Positions 1 through 6,556 of a stretch of DNA of 15,525 nt are shown here, one piece after another. The translations under genes were made by a program, and so were the position numbers. The stretch spans positions 1 to 15,525 of the forward strand of contig JAJZVM010000091.1 of assembly GCA_021845645.1 (NCBI GenBank). Reading direction: 5' to 3'. The stretch is from Bacillota bacterium (GTDB taxonomy: Bacteria; Bacillota_E; JAJZYS01; JAJYTV01). Positions within the stretch are counted from its first letter, which is position 1; the number at the start of each line of letters is the position of its first letter. The notes below the pieces were generated by a model. It ran no database searches. It saw nothing but the letters and a program-made list of their open reading frames with translations, and was not told the DNA's origin.

Positions 1-1
1 C

Positions 2-271
2 CTGGACCTGAACGGCGAGCACGCCCTGCGCGATACGATCCACGAGGCGCTGCCCGACCCGCGTCACGAACGCCCCCTGGCAAGACTTCTCCTGCACAGC
101 CCCGGCGCCTATGCGGTGCGGGAGAACACGCTCCTTGTCACGCTCAGACGCCCGGACACCACGCGCTATGCCGACGCCGGCCGGCACCTCCTCGAACACC
201 TCAACGCCCTCAACGCGCCCCACCCCGCGCTCCCACAGCTCACCCTCCGCTTCAACTTCGGCGACCTGTAA
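2..271 (+). CDS. C-terminal fragment of an unrecognised (possibly transposase-like) protein
   Basis: An open frame enters from the left edge and runs to a TAA at 269-271, giving about 89 residues with no start inside the window. The tail is rich in Leu, His, Arg and Pro and contains short segments such as DPRHERPLARLL and RRPDTTRYADAGRHLLEHLN. It has the feel of the C-terminal tail of a large DDE-type transposase, but I see no catalytic motif, so this is only a suggestion. The base composition and third-position G/C bias support real coding. The sequence after the stop turns noticeably more AT-rich (about 272-457) and leads into a toxin-antitoxin module, a context common around mobile-element debris. 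No terminal inverted repeat could be assigned to it. Confidence 0.5.
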   Translation: MDLNGEHALRDTIHEALPDPRHERPLARLLLHSPGAYAVRENTLLVTLRRPDTTRYADAGRHLLEHLNALNAPHPALPQLTLRFNFGDL

Positions 272-404
272 AGATGGGCGACATTTCCACAGCCCCTATT
301 TCCGGAAGTCTGAGACTAAGACTAACACGTATTTTGCGATTTGTAGTGTTCTCTCATCGAGCAAGGCGCGGCGGATAGGTGTGGGCGGTCCAGATAGACG
401 GGAA

Positions 405-433
405 TTGCGTGGTCGCCACCCTCATACTATACT
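405..433 (+). promoter_or_regulatory. Sigma70-type promoter of the toxin-antitoxin pair
   Basis: TTGCGT at 405-410 is followed after exactly 17 bases by TATACT at 428-433, which matches the TATAAT consensus at 5 of 6 positions. The -35 box is weak (3 of 6). The -10 box overlaps the palindrome at 431-448, as expected if the antitoxin represses its own promoter. Read by eye, not tested. Confidence 0.5.
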
Positions 434-450
434 AGTCATTAGACTAGTCA
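431..450 (+). promoter_or_regulatory. Probable autoregulatory operator of the toxin-antitoxin operon
   Basis: ACTAGTC (431-437) and GACTAGT (442-448) form a perfect 7-bp inverted repeat around a 4-base spacer. The octamer ACTAGTCA also occurs as a direct repeat at 431-438 and 443-450, a 12-bp step. The site lies between the -10 box and the start codon. Phd/VapB-type antitoxins usually bind such palindromes through their N-terminal domain, cooperatively with the toxin. The link to this antitoxin is inferred from position. Confidence 0.6.
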
Positions 451-466
451 GTAGGACGTGAACAAT

Positions 467-703
467 ATGCGTGTCGTTGGAACCTTCGACGCGAAGACCC
501 ATCTCAACGAGCTCCTGCGAGCGGTGGCTCAAGGAGAAACGATCACGATCACCAATCGGGGCAAGCCGGTTGCGCTGCTGACCCCCGTACGAGCGGCGGC
601 GGACCGAGTAGGGACTTGGGAAGCGTTACGCCAGCTCCGTGCGGAACTGCCCCGCATTCCGTCGGAAGAGCTGCGTTCCTGGGTGGACGAGGGCCGTCGA
701 TGA
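467..703 (+). CDS. Phd/YefM-family antitoxin of a type II toxin-antitoxin system
   Basis: This 78-residue protein (from ATG 467) has the N-terminal Phd/YefM fold signature: VGTFDAKTHLNELLRAVAQGE, then ITITNRGKPVALLTP at about residues 26-40. This part forms the dimer and DNA-binding domain. The C-terminal half (TWEALRQLRAELPRIPSEELRSWVDEGRR) is charged and would wrap around and inhibit the PIN toxin encoded next. AGGA at 453-456 sits 10 bases before ATG 467. An in-frame GTG at 458 would add three residues but is too close to that SD. The stop TGA overlaps an ATG at 700 (ATGA), the usual antitoxin-toxin coupling. Control is probably by autorepression through the palindrome at 431-448. Family assignment is firm; the partner specificity is inferred from adjacency. 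Confidence 0.88.
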   Translation: MRVVGTFDAKTHLNELLRAVAQGETITITNRGKPVALLTPVRAAADRVGTWEALRQLRAELPRIPSEELRSWVDEGRR

Positions 704-711
704 GTCGCTAG

Positions 712-1092
712 GTGCTCGATGCGTCGGTGGCTCTCGCCTGGTGCTTCGCCGACGAGGAGACAGTCGACCCGCCCACGGACAGCCACGCCGTGGTGCCAAG
801 CCTGTGGCCGCTCGAACTCGCGAACGGACTTCTCTCAGGCGAGCGACGGGGCCGCATCTCGCATGTCCAAGCCCGGCGCGTCTGGGACGCCTTGTGGGCA
901 GCGCTCGGCGTGCAAGTGGACCAAAGCGATGGGATCTTCACGGCGGCGTGGTCGCTTGCACGCGATGAGGGCCTTTCCGTCTACGACGCCGCCTACCTCG
1001 AACTCGCCATGCGTGAAGGTGTGCCGCTGGCCACGCGGGATGCCACGCTCGCTCAGGCCGCACGGAAGCGGGACGTGGCGGTTCTGTCCTGA
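712..1092 (+). CDS. vapC: VapC-like PIN-domain ribonuclease toxin with interrupted natural start
   Basis: The 126-residue frame from GTG 712 is a nearly full-length PIN domain. The acidic residues expected to hold Mg2+ are visible: D3 in LDAS, E35 in LWPLELANGL, D92 in SVYDAAYLELA and D110 in LATRD. VapC toxins of this family cleave RNA, often tRNA, and are held inactive by the antitoxin. The expected start is ATG 700, which overlaps the antitoxin stop and has GAGGG at 689-693. However, that frame reads Met-Ser-Arg-TAG (709-711) before continuing Val-Leu-Asp-Ala-Ser. Homologues usually carry an aromatic residue such as Tyr there, so one C-to-G change (TAC to TAG) would explain the stop. GTG 712 directly follows the amber codon and could serve for reinitiation, giving an active toxin lacking four residues. 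Otherwise the toxin is silenced. Confidence 0.85.
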   Translation: MLDASVALAWCFADEETVDPPTDSHAVVPSLWPLELANGLLSGERRGRISHVQARRVWDALWAALGVQVDQSDGIFTAAWSLARDEGLSVYDAAYLELAMREGVPLATRDATLAQAARKRDVAVLS

Positions 1093-1108
1093 ATCAGGTG
1101 GCAAGGGG

Positions 1109-1339
1109 ATGCACCGCGTCTACAGCATCGTCGACCAAGACCACATCGTCGCGACGGACGGCAAGACCGGCTTCCGGACGGCCGACGGCGGCAGAACGTG
1201 GACGTCTCTCACGCCGGACAGGAGTCTCGAGGGCGTGACGCAACTGGATTTCGTCAGCCCTTCGCACGGCTTCGCCGTCGACCAGGGCATCATGCTGCGG
1301 ACCAGCAACGGCGGCCGAACATGGGTCAAGGGAGGTTGA
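1109..1339 (+). CDS. Asp-box (BNR) repeat protein fragment
   Basis: A 76-residue frame starts at ATG 1109, 16 bases after the toxin stop and preceded by AAGGGG. It contains two Asp-box motifs, TADGGRTW and TSNGGRTW, about 47 residues apart and separated by LDFVSPSHGFAVDQGIMLRT. That pattern is typical of one blade-to-blade step in beta-propellers of the BNR/Ycf48-like or sialidase-like type. Real members have five to seven blades and 300 or more residues, usually secreted, so this is most likely the C-terminal remnant of a larger gene or a cassette fragment. There is no signal peptide. Its close packing after the toxin suggests it may be cotranscribed, but I see no functional link. Confidence 0.55.
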   Translation: MHRVYSIVDQDHIVATDGKTGFRTADGGRTWTSLTPDRSLEGVTQLDFVSPSHGFAVDQGIMLRTSNGGRTWVKGG

Positions 1340-1537
1340 ACGTCAGGCGGGGATGACGGGCCACCGGCTCAGACGTCCCTCCGCTCCAGGCTCACTTGCC
1401 CAGGGAGAGAAAGGCGAGCCGAAGGGCGATGGCTGTCATTTTGATGATTGTCTAATTCTCAAAACATGCACTCATGCGGCGCCGCTTGGGCATGGGATGG
1501 TCGACGACCTTCACAGTGTACAGGGAGACACTACTTC

Positions 1538-1566
1538 TTGACGTGGTGTGTCGTCTGATACATAGT
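1538..1566 (+). promoter_or_regulatory. Promoter of the Fur-family regulator and metal ABC operon
   Basis: TTGACG at 1538-1543 (5 of 6 to TTGACA) is followed after 17 bases by CATAGT at 1561-1566 (4 of 6 to TATAAT). The -10 lies entirely within the repeat array at 1556-1588, so a bound repressor would block RNA polymerase. The predicted start is near 1573, leaving a leader of only about 19 bases before ATG 1592. Confidence 0.55.
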
Positions 1567-1588
1567 ATCATCATGATACTCGGTCTCA
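1556..1588 (+). promoter_or_regulatory. Fur-family-type operator: four half-sites at 9-bp spacing
   Basis: Hexamers alternate in orientation at an exact 9-bp step: TGATAC (1556-1561), GTATCA (1565-1570), TGATAC (1574-1579) and GTCTCA (1583-1588, one mismatch). They create two 6-3-6 palindromes, plus a central perfect 7-1-7 palindrome, GTATCAT-C-ATGATAC (1565-1579). The 7-1-7 geometry is the classic Fur/Zur/PerR box, and overlapping palindromes are how two dimers of this family bind opposite faces of DNA. The site precedes a Fur-family gene and covers the -10 of its promoter, so metal-dependent autorepression of the whole operon is the natural inference. Confidence 0.75.
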
Positions 1589-1591
1589 TTT

Positions 1592-2080
1592 ATGGGTGGT
1601 GATGAGGTGACGGGCGAACCGGAGCGCAGCAACCCGCTCGATCTGATGGAGAGCGCCCTGGCCCGGCAGGGCTTTCGCCACACGCTCCCGAGACGCACGA
1701 TCCTGCAGGTGGTCGCATCGATCGGCCATCCGTTCACCCCGAGCGAGCTTACGGCGGAAGTCGCCAAGGCAGACCCGGGCATCGGCAGGGCGTCCGTGTT
1801 TCGGGTCCTGCAGCTCTTGCGCACCTGCGGGCTGGTCGAGCGCCTGCACGCTCCCGACGCGGAGGTCTACACGCTCTGCCTCACCGCGGGCCATCACCAC
1901 CATGTGACGTGCCGCGTGTGCGGTCGCACCGAGGTCTTCAGCCTGGAAGACGACGGTGCGGTGGCACGTGCGGTGGAGCGCGTCGGCTACAGTATGGAAA
2001 ATCACGTTCTGCAGGCGTTCGGCGTCTGCCCGGCCTGCCGGGGCGCATCCGGCCGCGGCAAGGATGTGCCGCCGCTATGA
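1592..2080 (+). CDS. Fur-family metal-responsive repressor (Zur/Mur/Fur type)
   Basis: This 162-residue protein has the two-domain Fur layout. The N-terminal winged helix (about 20-90) includes LARQGFRHTLPRRTILQVV and the recognition helix region GRASVFRVLQLL. The C-terminal dimerisation domain begins with HHHHVTCRVCG. C107 and C110 plus C146 and C149 form the usual structural zinc site. H101-H104, acidic residues near 114-121 and H138 are candidate sensory-metal ligands. Its stop overlaps the start of the metal-binding protein gene (ATGA, 2077-2080), so it heads the operon it probably controls through the half-site array just upstream. The start is uncertain: ATG 1592 has no SD, whereas GTG 1607 is preceded by GGTGAT at 1598-1603. 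The metal (Zn, Mn or Fe) cannot be read from sequence; the neighbours favour Zn or Mn. Confidence 0.9.
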   Translation: MGGDEVTGEPERSNPLDLMESALARQGFRHTLPRRTILQVVASIGHPFTPSELTAEVAKADPGIGRASVFRVLQLLRTCGLVERLHAPDAEVYTLCLTAGHHHHVTCRVCGRTEVFSLEDDGAVARAVERVGYSMENHVLQAFGVCPACRGASGRGKDVPPL

Positions 2081-3018
2081 GATTGCGGCGCCTGATCATC
2101 GTAGGCGGCCTCGTCGTACTGCTGGCCGGGCTGGCCGTGGCGTTCGTCTTCGTCTTCGGTCAGCCCGCTGCGCAGGGGCCCGCGCAGGGGCGGGCCCTGC
2201 TCGTGGTCGGCGCCGAAAACGAGTACGCGAACGTGCTTGCGCAGATCGGGGGGCCTTACGTCCAGGCCGTCGGCATCATGGTGAACCCGAACACCGACCC
2301 GCACACCTTCGAGGCGAGCACCGTCGACGCGGAGGAAGTGGCGAAGGCGGCGCTGATCGTGCAGAACGGCCTCGGCTACGACAGCTTCATGCAGAGCCTC
2401 GAGGCCGCCTCGCCGAGCCCGGGACGCATCGTCCTGACCGCCGCGCAGATCGTTCGGACGCCGCAGGGCACGCCAAACCCGCACCTCTGGTACCGCCCCG
2501 GAACGATGCAGGCCGTCGCGGGTCGCATCGCCCAGGCGCTCGCGAAGCTCGAGCCGAGCCACAAGGACTACTTCAGGCAGCGCCTCGCCGCCTTCGACCG
2601 CTCCCTCGCGCCGTGGCGCCAGGCTGTCGCACGCCTCAGGGCCACTGCCGCGGGCGCGCGGGTGGCGCCGATGGAACCTGTCGCAGACTATCTCCTGAAG
2701 GCGGGCGACCTCCACATCGCGACGCCCTGGACCTTCGAGCTCGCGGTGATGAACGGCGAGGATCCGTCGCCGCAGGACGTCACGCACGTTGAGTCCCTCA
2801 TCATCCACCGCCAGGTCTCTGCTCTCGTCTACAACTTCCAGGCGGTGGAGCCGACCACCGCGTCCATGCTGAAGCTGGCCCGCCAGCACGGCGTTCCGGT
2901 GGTCGGCGTCTACGAAACGATGCCGCGCGGCTACGACTACCAGCGCTGGATGCTCGCCGAGACGACCGCACTCGACGCCGCGATCACGAAACACAAGTCG
3001 GAGGTGCTGGCACCATGA
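2077..3018 (+). CDS. Metal ABC transporter substrate-binding protein (ZnuA/TroA/PsaA family)
   Basis: This 313-residue cluster A-I binding protein captures Zn2+ or Mn2+ outside the membrane for the ATPase and permeases encoded next. An N-terminal hydrophobic segment (about 6-27) looks like a signal peptide or signal anchor. No lipobox Cys is present. Candidate metal ligands by eye-alignment to PsaA/MntC are H76 (DPHTFEAS), H136 (NPHLWY), E200 (MEPVADYLL) and E280 (VYETMP). The canonical third-position His of zinc-specific ZnuA is a Glu here, and the usual final Asp is a Glu. The His-rich loop of ZnuA is absent, which slightly favours Mn or a relaxed Zn/Mn role. The YETMPRGYDYQRWM stretch is familiar from a subgroup of Gram-positive metal-binding proteins. 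Both ends overlap neighbours by ATGA, indicating translational coupling. Confidence 0.9.
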   Translation: MRLRRLIIVGGLVVLLAGLAVAFVFVFGQPAAQGPAQGRALLVVGAENEYANVLAQIGGPYVQAVGIMVNPNTDPHTFEASTVDAEEVAKAALIVQNGLGYDSFMQSLEAASPSPGRIVLTAAQIVRTPQGTPNPHLWYRPGTMQAVAGRIAQALAKLEPSHKDYFRQRLAAFDRSLAPWRQAVARLRATAAGARVAPMEPVADYLLKAGDLHIATPWTFELAVMNGEDPSPQDVTHVESLIIHRQVSALVYNFQAVEPTTASMLKLARQHGVPVVGVYETMPRGYDYQRWMLAETTALDAAITKHKSEVLAP

Positions 3019-3842
3019 GGAACCTTCAGCCGGTGGCGGGCCAGGCACAACCCGTGCTGGAGCTCGCGGGCGTTCGCGTGAGTCTCGGCGGCAGGCCGGT
3101 GCTGCAGGGCATCGACCTGAGCCTGCGTCCCGGTGAGCTCGTCGGCGTGATCGGACCGAACGGGGCCGGCAAGACGACCCTGCTCAAGATCATCCTGGGC
3201 CTGCTCAGGCCCGACCAGGGAAAGGTACGCATCGGCGGGCACGACGCGCAGGCGTCGCGCAGTCTGGTCGGCTATGTGCCGCAGAGCTACACGCCCGACC
3301 CGGACCTGCCCCTTACGGCCCGGGACCTCGTGGCGCTCGGTCTCGACGGCGCCCGCTGGGGCTTCTCGCTCGGCGGCAGGAACCGGCGGGCCAAAGTTGA
3401 CGAGGCCCTGAACTGGGTCGGCGCGTCCAGCTACGCCGACCAGCCCGTCGGCCGCCTCTCGGGCGGCGAGCTGCAACGGCTCCTCGTGGCGCACGCCCTC
3501 ATCTCGGAGCCGCGCGTCGTACTGCTCGACGAGCCGCTCGCGAACCTGGATCTGCGCAGCCAGGACGAAGTGGTTGCGCTCGTCGGCAGGGTGGCGCACG
3601 AGCGCGGCGTCACCGTCCTCCTCGTGACCCACGACATGAATCCCATCCTGGGCGTCATGGATCGTATCCTCTACCTGGCCCGCGGCCAGGCGGCCCTCGG
3701 CACGGTCGACGAGGTGGTGCGCCAGGACGTCCTCGGCCAGCTCTACGGCCACCACATCGACGTCGTGCGGGTGCACGGCCGCATCCTCGTCGTAGGCGGC
3801 CCGGACGTGGAGGCCCTGACCTGCACCACCTGCGACGCCTAG
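3015..3842 (+). CDS. Metal ABC transporter ATP-binding protein (ZnuC/MntB type)
   Basis: A 275-residue ABC ATPase that powers import by the two ABC-3 permeases downstream. Visible motifs are Walker A GPNGAGKTT (47-55), Q-loop Gln90 in GYVPQ, signature LSGGELQR (148-155), Walker B VVLLDEP (168-174) and the H-loop in VTHD (H206). After the nucleotide-binding domain a short tail runs through GHHIDVVRVHGRILVVGG to CTTCDA, ending in C270-x-x-C273. A His pair plus a CxxC in the tail might bind metal, which is speculative. The start overlaps the binding-protein stop (ATGA). The stop is followed by AGGAGAG, the ribosome site of the next gene. Confidence 0.93.
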   Translation: MRNLQPVAGQAQPVLELAGVRVSLGGRPVLQGIDLSLRPGELVGVIGPNGAGKTTLLKIILGLLRPDQGKVRIGGHDAQASRSLVGYVPQSYTPDPDLPLTARDLVALGLDGARWGFSLGGRNRRAKVDEALNWVGASSYADQPVGRLSGGELQRLLVAHALISEPRVVLLDEPLANLDLRSQDEVVALVGRVAHERGVTVLLVTHDMNPILGVMDRILYLARGQAALGTVDEVVRQDVLGQLYGHHIDVVRVHGRILVVGGPDVEALTCTTCDA

Positions 3843-3852
3843 GAGAGATGCC

Positions 3853-4722
3853 ATGGCCGCCTTCATCGCGAGTCTCCTGACCCTGGGCGCGACCCGCACG
3901 GCTCTCGTCATCGGCAGCCTCGTCGCCGCGACATCCGGGGCGGTCGGCGTCTTCGTCGTACTGCGGGGCCAGAGCTTCTCCGGCCACGCGCTCGGCGACA
4001 TCGGCACCACCGGTGCCGCCGCTGCCTACCTCGGCGGCATCTCGCCCCTCTACGGCTTCATCGGCGTCGGCGTGCTGGGAGGCCTCGGCATCGAAACCCT
4101 GGGCGAACGTGCACGCGAACGCGACGTCGCGACAGGCATCGTCCTCTCGCTGATGCTGGGCATCGGCGCCCTCCTGCTCTATTTCATGACGCAACGGCCG
4201 AACCCGGGCAGCGGGCCGGTGGCGATCCTGTTCGGCTCGATCTTCACCGTGGACCCCGGCGTGACAGGCCCTGTCGCGCTCTTCTCCGTGCTCGTCCTGC
4301 TGCTGCTCGCCGTGCTCTACCGCCCGCTCGTCTTCACCACCGTGAACCCGCAGGTCGCGCGGGCGGCCGGCGTGCCCACCACCGCGGTGAGCCTCCTGTT
4401 CATGCTGGCCATCGCCGTTGCCGTCGAGGAGTCCGCGCTGGTGGCGGGTGCCCTCCTCAGCACGGCGCTCCTGATCGGGCCAGCCTCCGCCGCCGTCCGC
4501 TGGACGCGTCATGTCGGCGAGGCGGTTGCGCTCTCGGTGCTGCTCGGCCTTCTGGCCGTCGTGCTCGGCGTCGCCCTCGCCTACCAGAGCTACGCCTGGC
4601 CGCCGCTCGACCGCGGCTGGCCGGTCAGCTTCTTCATCGTCATGATCGTCCTGCTCGAATACCTGCTCTCGCGCATCGGCCGGCGAACCCGTCAAGAGCC
4701 CGCGACAAGGCAGGTGCCCTGA
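3853..4722 (+). CDS. Metal ABC transporter permease, ABC-3 family (first subunit)
   Basis: A 289-residue polytopic protein of the ABC-3 (ZnuB/MntC/TroC) family, with about eight hydrophobic segments. The N-terminal signature FVVLRGQSFSGHALGDIGTTG (about 34-54) matches the family's usual segment following the first helix. The region LIGPASAAVRWTRHVGEA (about 212-229) is the conserved cytoplasmic coupling area that contacts the ATPase. AGGAGAG at 3841-3847 provides a good SD for ATG 3853. The 3' end overlaps the next permease by one base (TGATG at 4720-4724). Having two different ABC-3 genes in tandem implies a heterodimeric channel, as in some Mn/Zn systems, rather than the ZnuB homodimer. Confidence 0.92.
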   Translation: MAAFIASLLTLGATRTALVIGSLVAATSGAVGVFVVLRGQSFSGHALGDIGTTGAAAAYLGGISPLYGFIGVGVLGGLGIETLGERARERDVATGIVLSLMLGIGALLLYFMTQRPNPGSGPVAILFGSIFTVDPGVTGPVALFSVLVLLLLAVLYRPLVFTTVNPQVARAAGVPTTAVSLLFMLAIAVAVEESALVAGALLSTALLIGPASAAVRWTRHVGEAVALSVLLGLLAVVLGVALAYQSYAWPPLDRGWPVSFFIVMIVLLEYLLSRIGRRTRQEPATRQVP

Positions 4723-5570
4723 TGCATCTCCTCCACGTGCTGTTTCCGTCAGGCCTCTTCACAGCAGACTTCATGGTCAACGCCTGGATCGCCGGCAGCG
4801 CCGTGGCGGTTCTCTCGGCGTCGGTGGGGTTCTTCGTCGTGCTGCGCGGCGCGTCGTTCGCGGCGCACGCCATCCCGCGCGCCAGCTTCGCGGGCGCGGC
4901 GGGAGCCGTACTGGCGGGGGGCGACACGCTCGTCGGCCTGGCCGTCTTCTCCGGCCTGAGCGCCCTCGGCATCGCATCGCTCTCATCGCGCCGGCACGAG
5001 AGCCAGACGACGGCGCTCGTGCTGACGGCGGCGCTCGGGCTGGGGGCGCTCTTCCTGTCGCTCGGCAACGCCTACGCACCGGAGGTCTACGCCCTGCTTT
5101 TCGGTCAGATCGTCGGGATCAGCCGCCCAGACGTGGTCGGCATCCTGCTGCTGCTCGCGCTCGCCCTGCTCGCGACCGCGATCCTCTACAGGCCACTGCT
5201 CTACGCTTCCGTCGCGCCGGATGTCGCCGAAGCGAAGGGTGTCCCGCGCCGCCGCATGGACATCCTCTTCCTGCTCCTCGTGGCCCTCGCGGCGACGGCC
5301 GCAGTGCCGGTGGTGGGGGCGCTTCTCAGCTTCAGCCTCATGGTGGGTCCCGCGGCGGCGGGTAGCTACTTCGGCCGCGGGCCCGCTCAGTCGCTGGGCA
5401 TTGGAGTGGTCATCGGCCTGCTCAGCGTCTGGTTGTCGCTGGTCTTCGCGTACGACACCGGCATGCCGGTCGGGTTCTTCGTCGCCGCCGTCACGGCCGT
5501 CTTCTACGGTCTCGGCAGGCTGTGGTCCAGGCTCTCAGAGGGGGAAAACGCGGCACGGGTATCCCCCTGA
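4722..5570 (+). CDS. Metal ABC transporter permease, ABC-3 family (second subunit)
   Basis: A 282-residue ABC-3 permease with about eight membrane segments, paralogous to the gene before it. Family landmarks are FFVVLRGASFAAHAIPRASFAG (about 37-58) and LMVGPAAAGSYFGRGPAQSLG (about 206-226). It would form a heterodimeric metal channel with the preceding subunit. Translation is coupled by a TGATG junction. The last part of this gene (5352-5540) is repeated at 7929-8117 as a broken copy with about 92 percent identity and no gaps. No T-run terminator is visible after the stop at 5568-5570, although this appears to be the last gene of the operon. Confidence 0.92.
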   Translation: MHLLHVLFPSGLFTADFMVNAWIAGSAVAVLSASVGFFVVLRGASFAAHAIPRASFAGAAGAVLAGGDTLVGLAVFSGLSALGIASLSSRRHESQTTALVLTAALGLGALFLSLGNAYAPEVYALLFGQIVGISRPDVVGILLLLALALLATAILYRPLLYASVAPDVAEAKGVPRRRMDILFLLLVALAATAAVPVVGALLSFSLMVGPAAAGSYFGRGPAQSLGIGVVIGLLSVWLSLVFAYDTGMPVGFFVAAVTAVFYGLGRLWSRLSEGENAARVSP

Positions 5571-5963
5571 CTCGCGCGATCAAACAGGCGACCCACCATC
5601 GCCGCCATGGCACTGCGTCGCGCGGGCTGGTAGTCGGCTTACCTGCGGGACTTAGAGCTTTCGCTGAAAGCCATGGCATAGGCAGCCCAGAGCCGCCGAC
5701 CAAATTCGGGAAGGCTGCAAGATGCCAATGATTGCTGACAGATGGGCTGAGACTCCAACGTGCAGCGAGCCCGCAGCAGGATTTGCGCGGGCCCGCGATA
5801 CGGTAAAGGGTGCGGCTGAGGAAGTGGGGGAAGTGTCGGGCCTGGCGCGGCGAATGCGCGGAGCGTTCGCGGGTTTGTTGTCACGCGACGTCGGGCAGTG
5901 CCGCTCCCGCCGCACCTTTGCTATGCGTCCGCCCGTACGCGACGCCAGGGTGATGTTGCAGCC
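5571..5963. other. Gene-poor gap between the metal operon and the reverse-strand island
   Basis: These 393 bases lie between convergent genes. They hold only weak structures: a GCTTTC/GAAAGC inverted repeat (5657-5662 and 5666-5671, 3-base loop) and GCCCGC/GCGGGC (5769-5774 and 5787-5792). Neither has a T-run, so neither is a clear intrinsic terminator. Open frames on both strands here show no recognisable protein and no good ribosome site. Confidence 0.5.
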
Positions 5964-6464
5964 CTACTTCGTGGGAGATATACAGTTGACCGGGGTCCAG
6001 CCGATCACCTTGCCGTTGAAGTATAGGCCTGCCCAGTAATCGCCAGGCTTGTTGCGAACCCCTGAGGCGCTCACACGGAACCACTCTCCGTTGGTTGTCA
6101 GGTGCTGCTGCCCGAAGTCGTGCTGGTAAATCGGCTTGTGCGCATACGGCGACCACTCCTTGAACTGCAGGTCGCCCGTTGCCTTACCCGTGGAGTTCAC
6201 ATAACCCCCGAAAGAGATCGCGTACGCCTTTGTCGCTGTCAGCCACAAGTCATTGACGCCTTTGCAGGTAATGGTGGCCCCAGGGGTGTTCTGCGCGGAT
6301 CCCTCTTGGCAAGATTCCGCCGGAAACACGGCTGCGGTCACGACGACACTACGCGGCGCCGCTGACGCCATCCCTGGCGTACCGGCCATCAGCACGGTCG
6401 CTACCAGAGCAGTTGAGACGAGAGACTTGCAAAAGTACGCAGGCCATGCAAGCGTCGAAACCAT
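5964..6464 (-). CDS. Secreted protein of unknown function
   Basis: The 166-residue protein starts at ATG 6464 (reverse strand), with a run of seven G at 6476-6470, five bases upstream, as a plausible ribosome site. The first 36 residues are a clear Sec signal peptide: a positively charged start, the hydrophobic stretch LVSTALVATVLMAG and a cleavage site after ASA. The mature part is rich in Gly, Thr, Ser, Tyr and Trp, with segments such as KAYAISFGGYVNSTGKATG and GVRNKPGDYWAGLYFNGKVIGW, suggesting a small beta-sheet domain. Cys52, Cys67 and Cys161 allow one disulfide. I recognise no family. It lies 92 bases downstream of a membrane-protein gene on the same strand and may be cotranscribed with it. 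The local GC content is lower than in the flanking operons, consistent with different ancestry. Confidence 0.7.
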   Translation of the reverse strand: MVSTLAWPAYFCKSLVSTALVATVLMAGTPGMASAAPRSVVVTAAVFPAESCQEGSAQNTPGATITCKGVNDLWLTATKAYAISFGGYVNSTGKATGDLQFKEWSPYAHKPIYQHDFGQQHLTTNGEWFRVSASGVRNKPGDYWAGLYFNGKVIGWTPVNCISPTK

Positions 6465-6556
6465 CCGAGCCCCCCCGTTTCGCATCGTTCCAATAGGACA
6501 AACCGCCACGGGTTCCTGTCGCCGCCGCCACCGGCCCGGCAGCCGGAGTTGTCGGG

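Noticed and set aside
307..325. AGTCT-G-AGACT palindrome and GACTAA tandem repeat after the left-edge gene, considered as an insertion-sequence end
   Set aside because: Too short, and no matching partner was found in the window. The rest of the supposed element lies outside the left edge.
1353..1541. 62-codon + strand frame before the Fur-family operon
   Set aside because: The composition is not protein-like, there is no ribosome site, and it runs into the promoter at 1538-1566.
5722..6039. 105-codon + strand frame in the gap after the metal operon
   Set aside because: Its last part overlaps the secreted protein gene on the other strand, it has no convincing ribosome site, and the product resembles no family I know.
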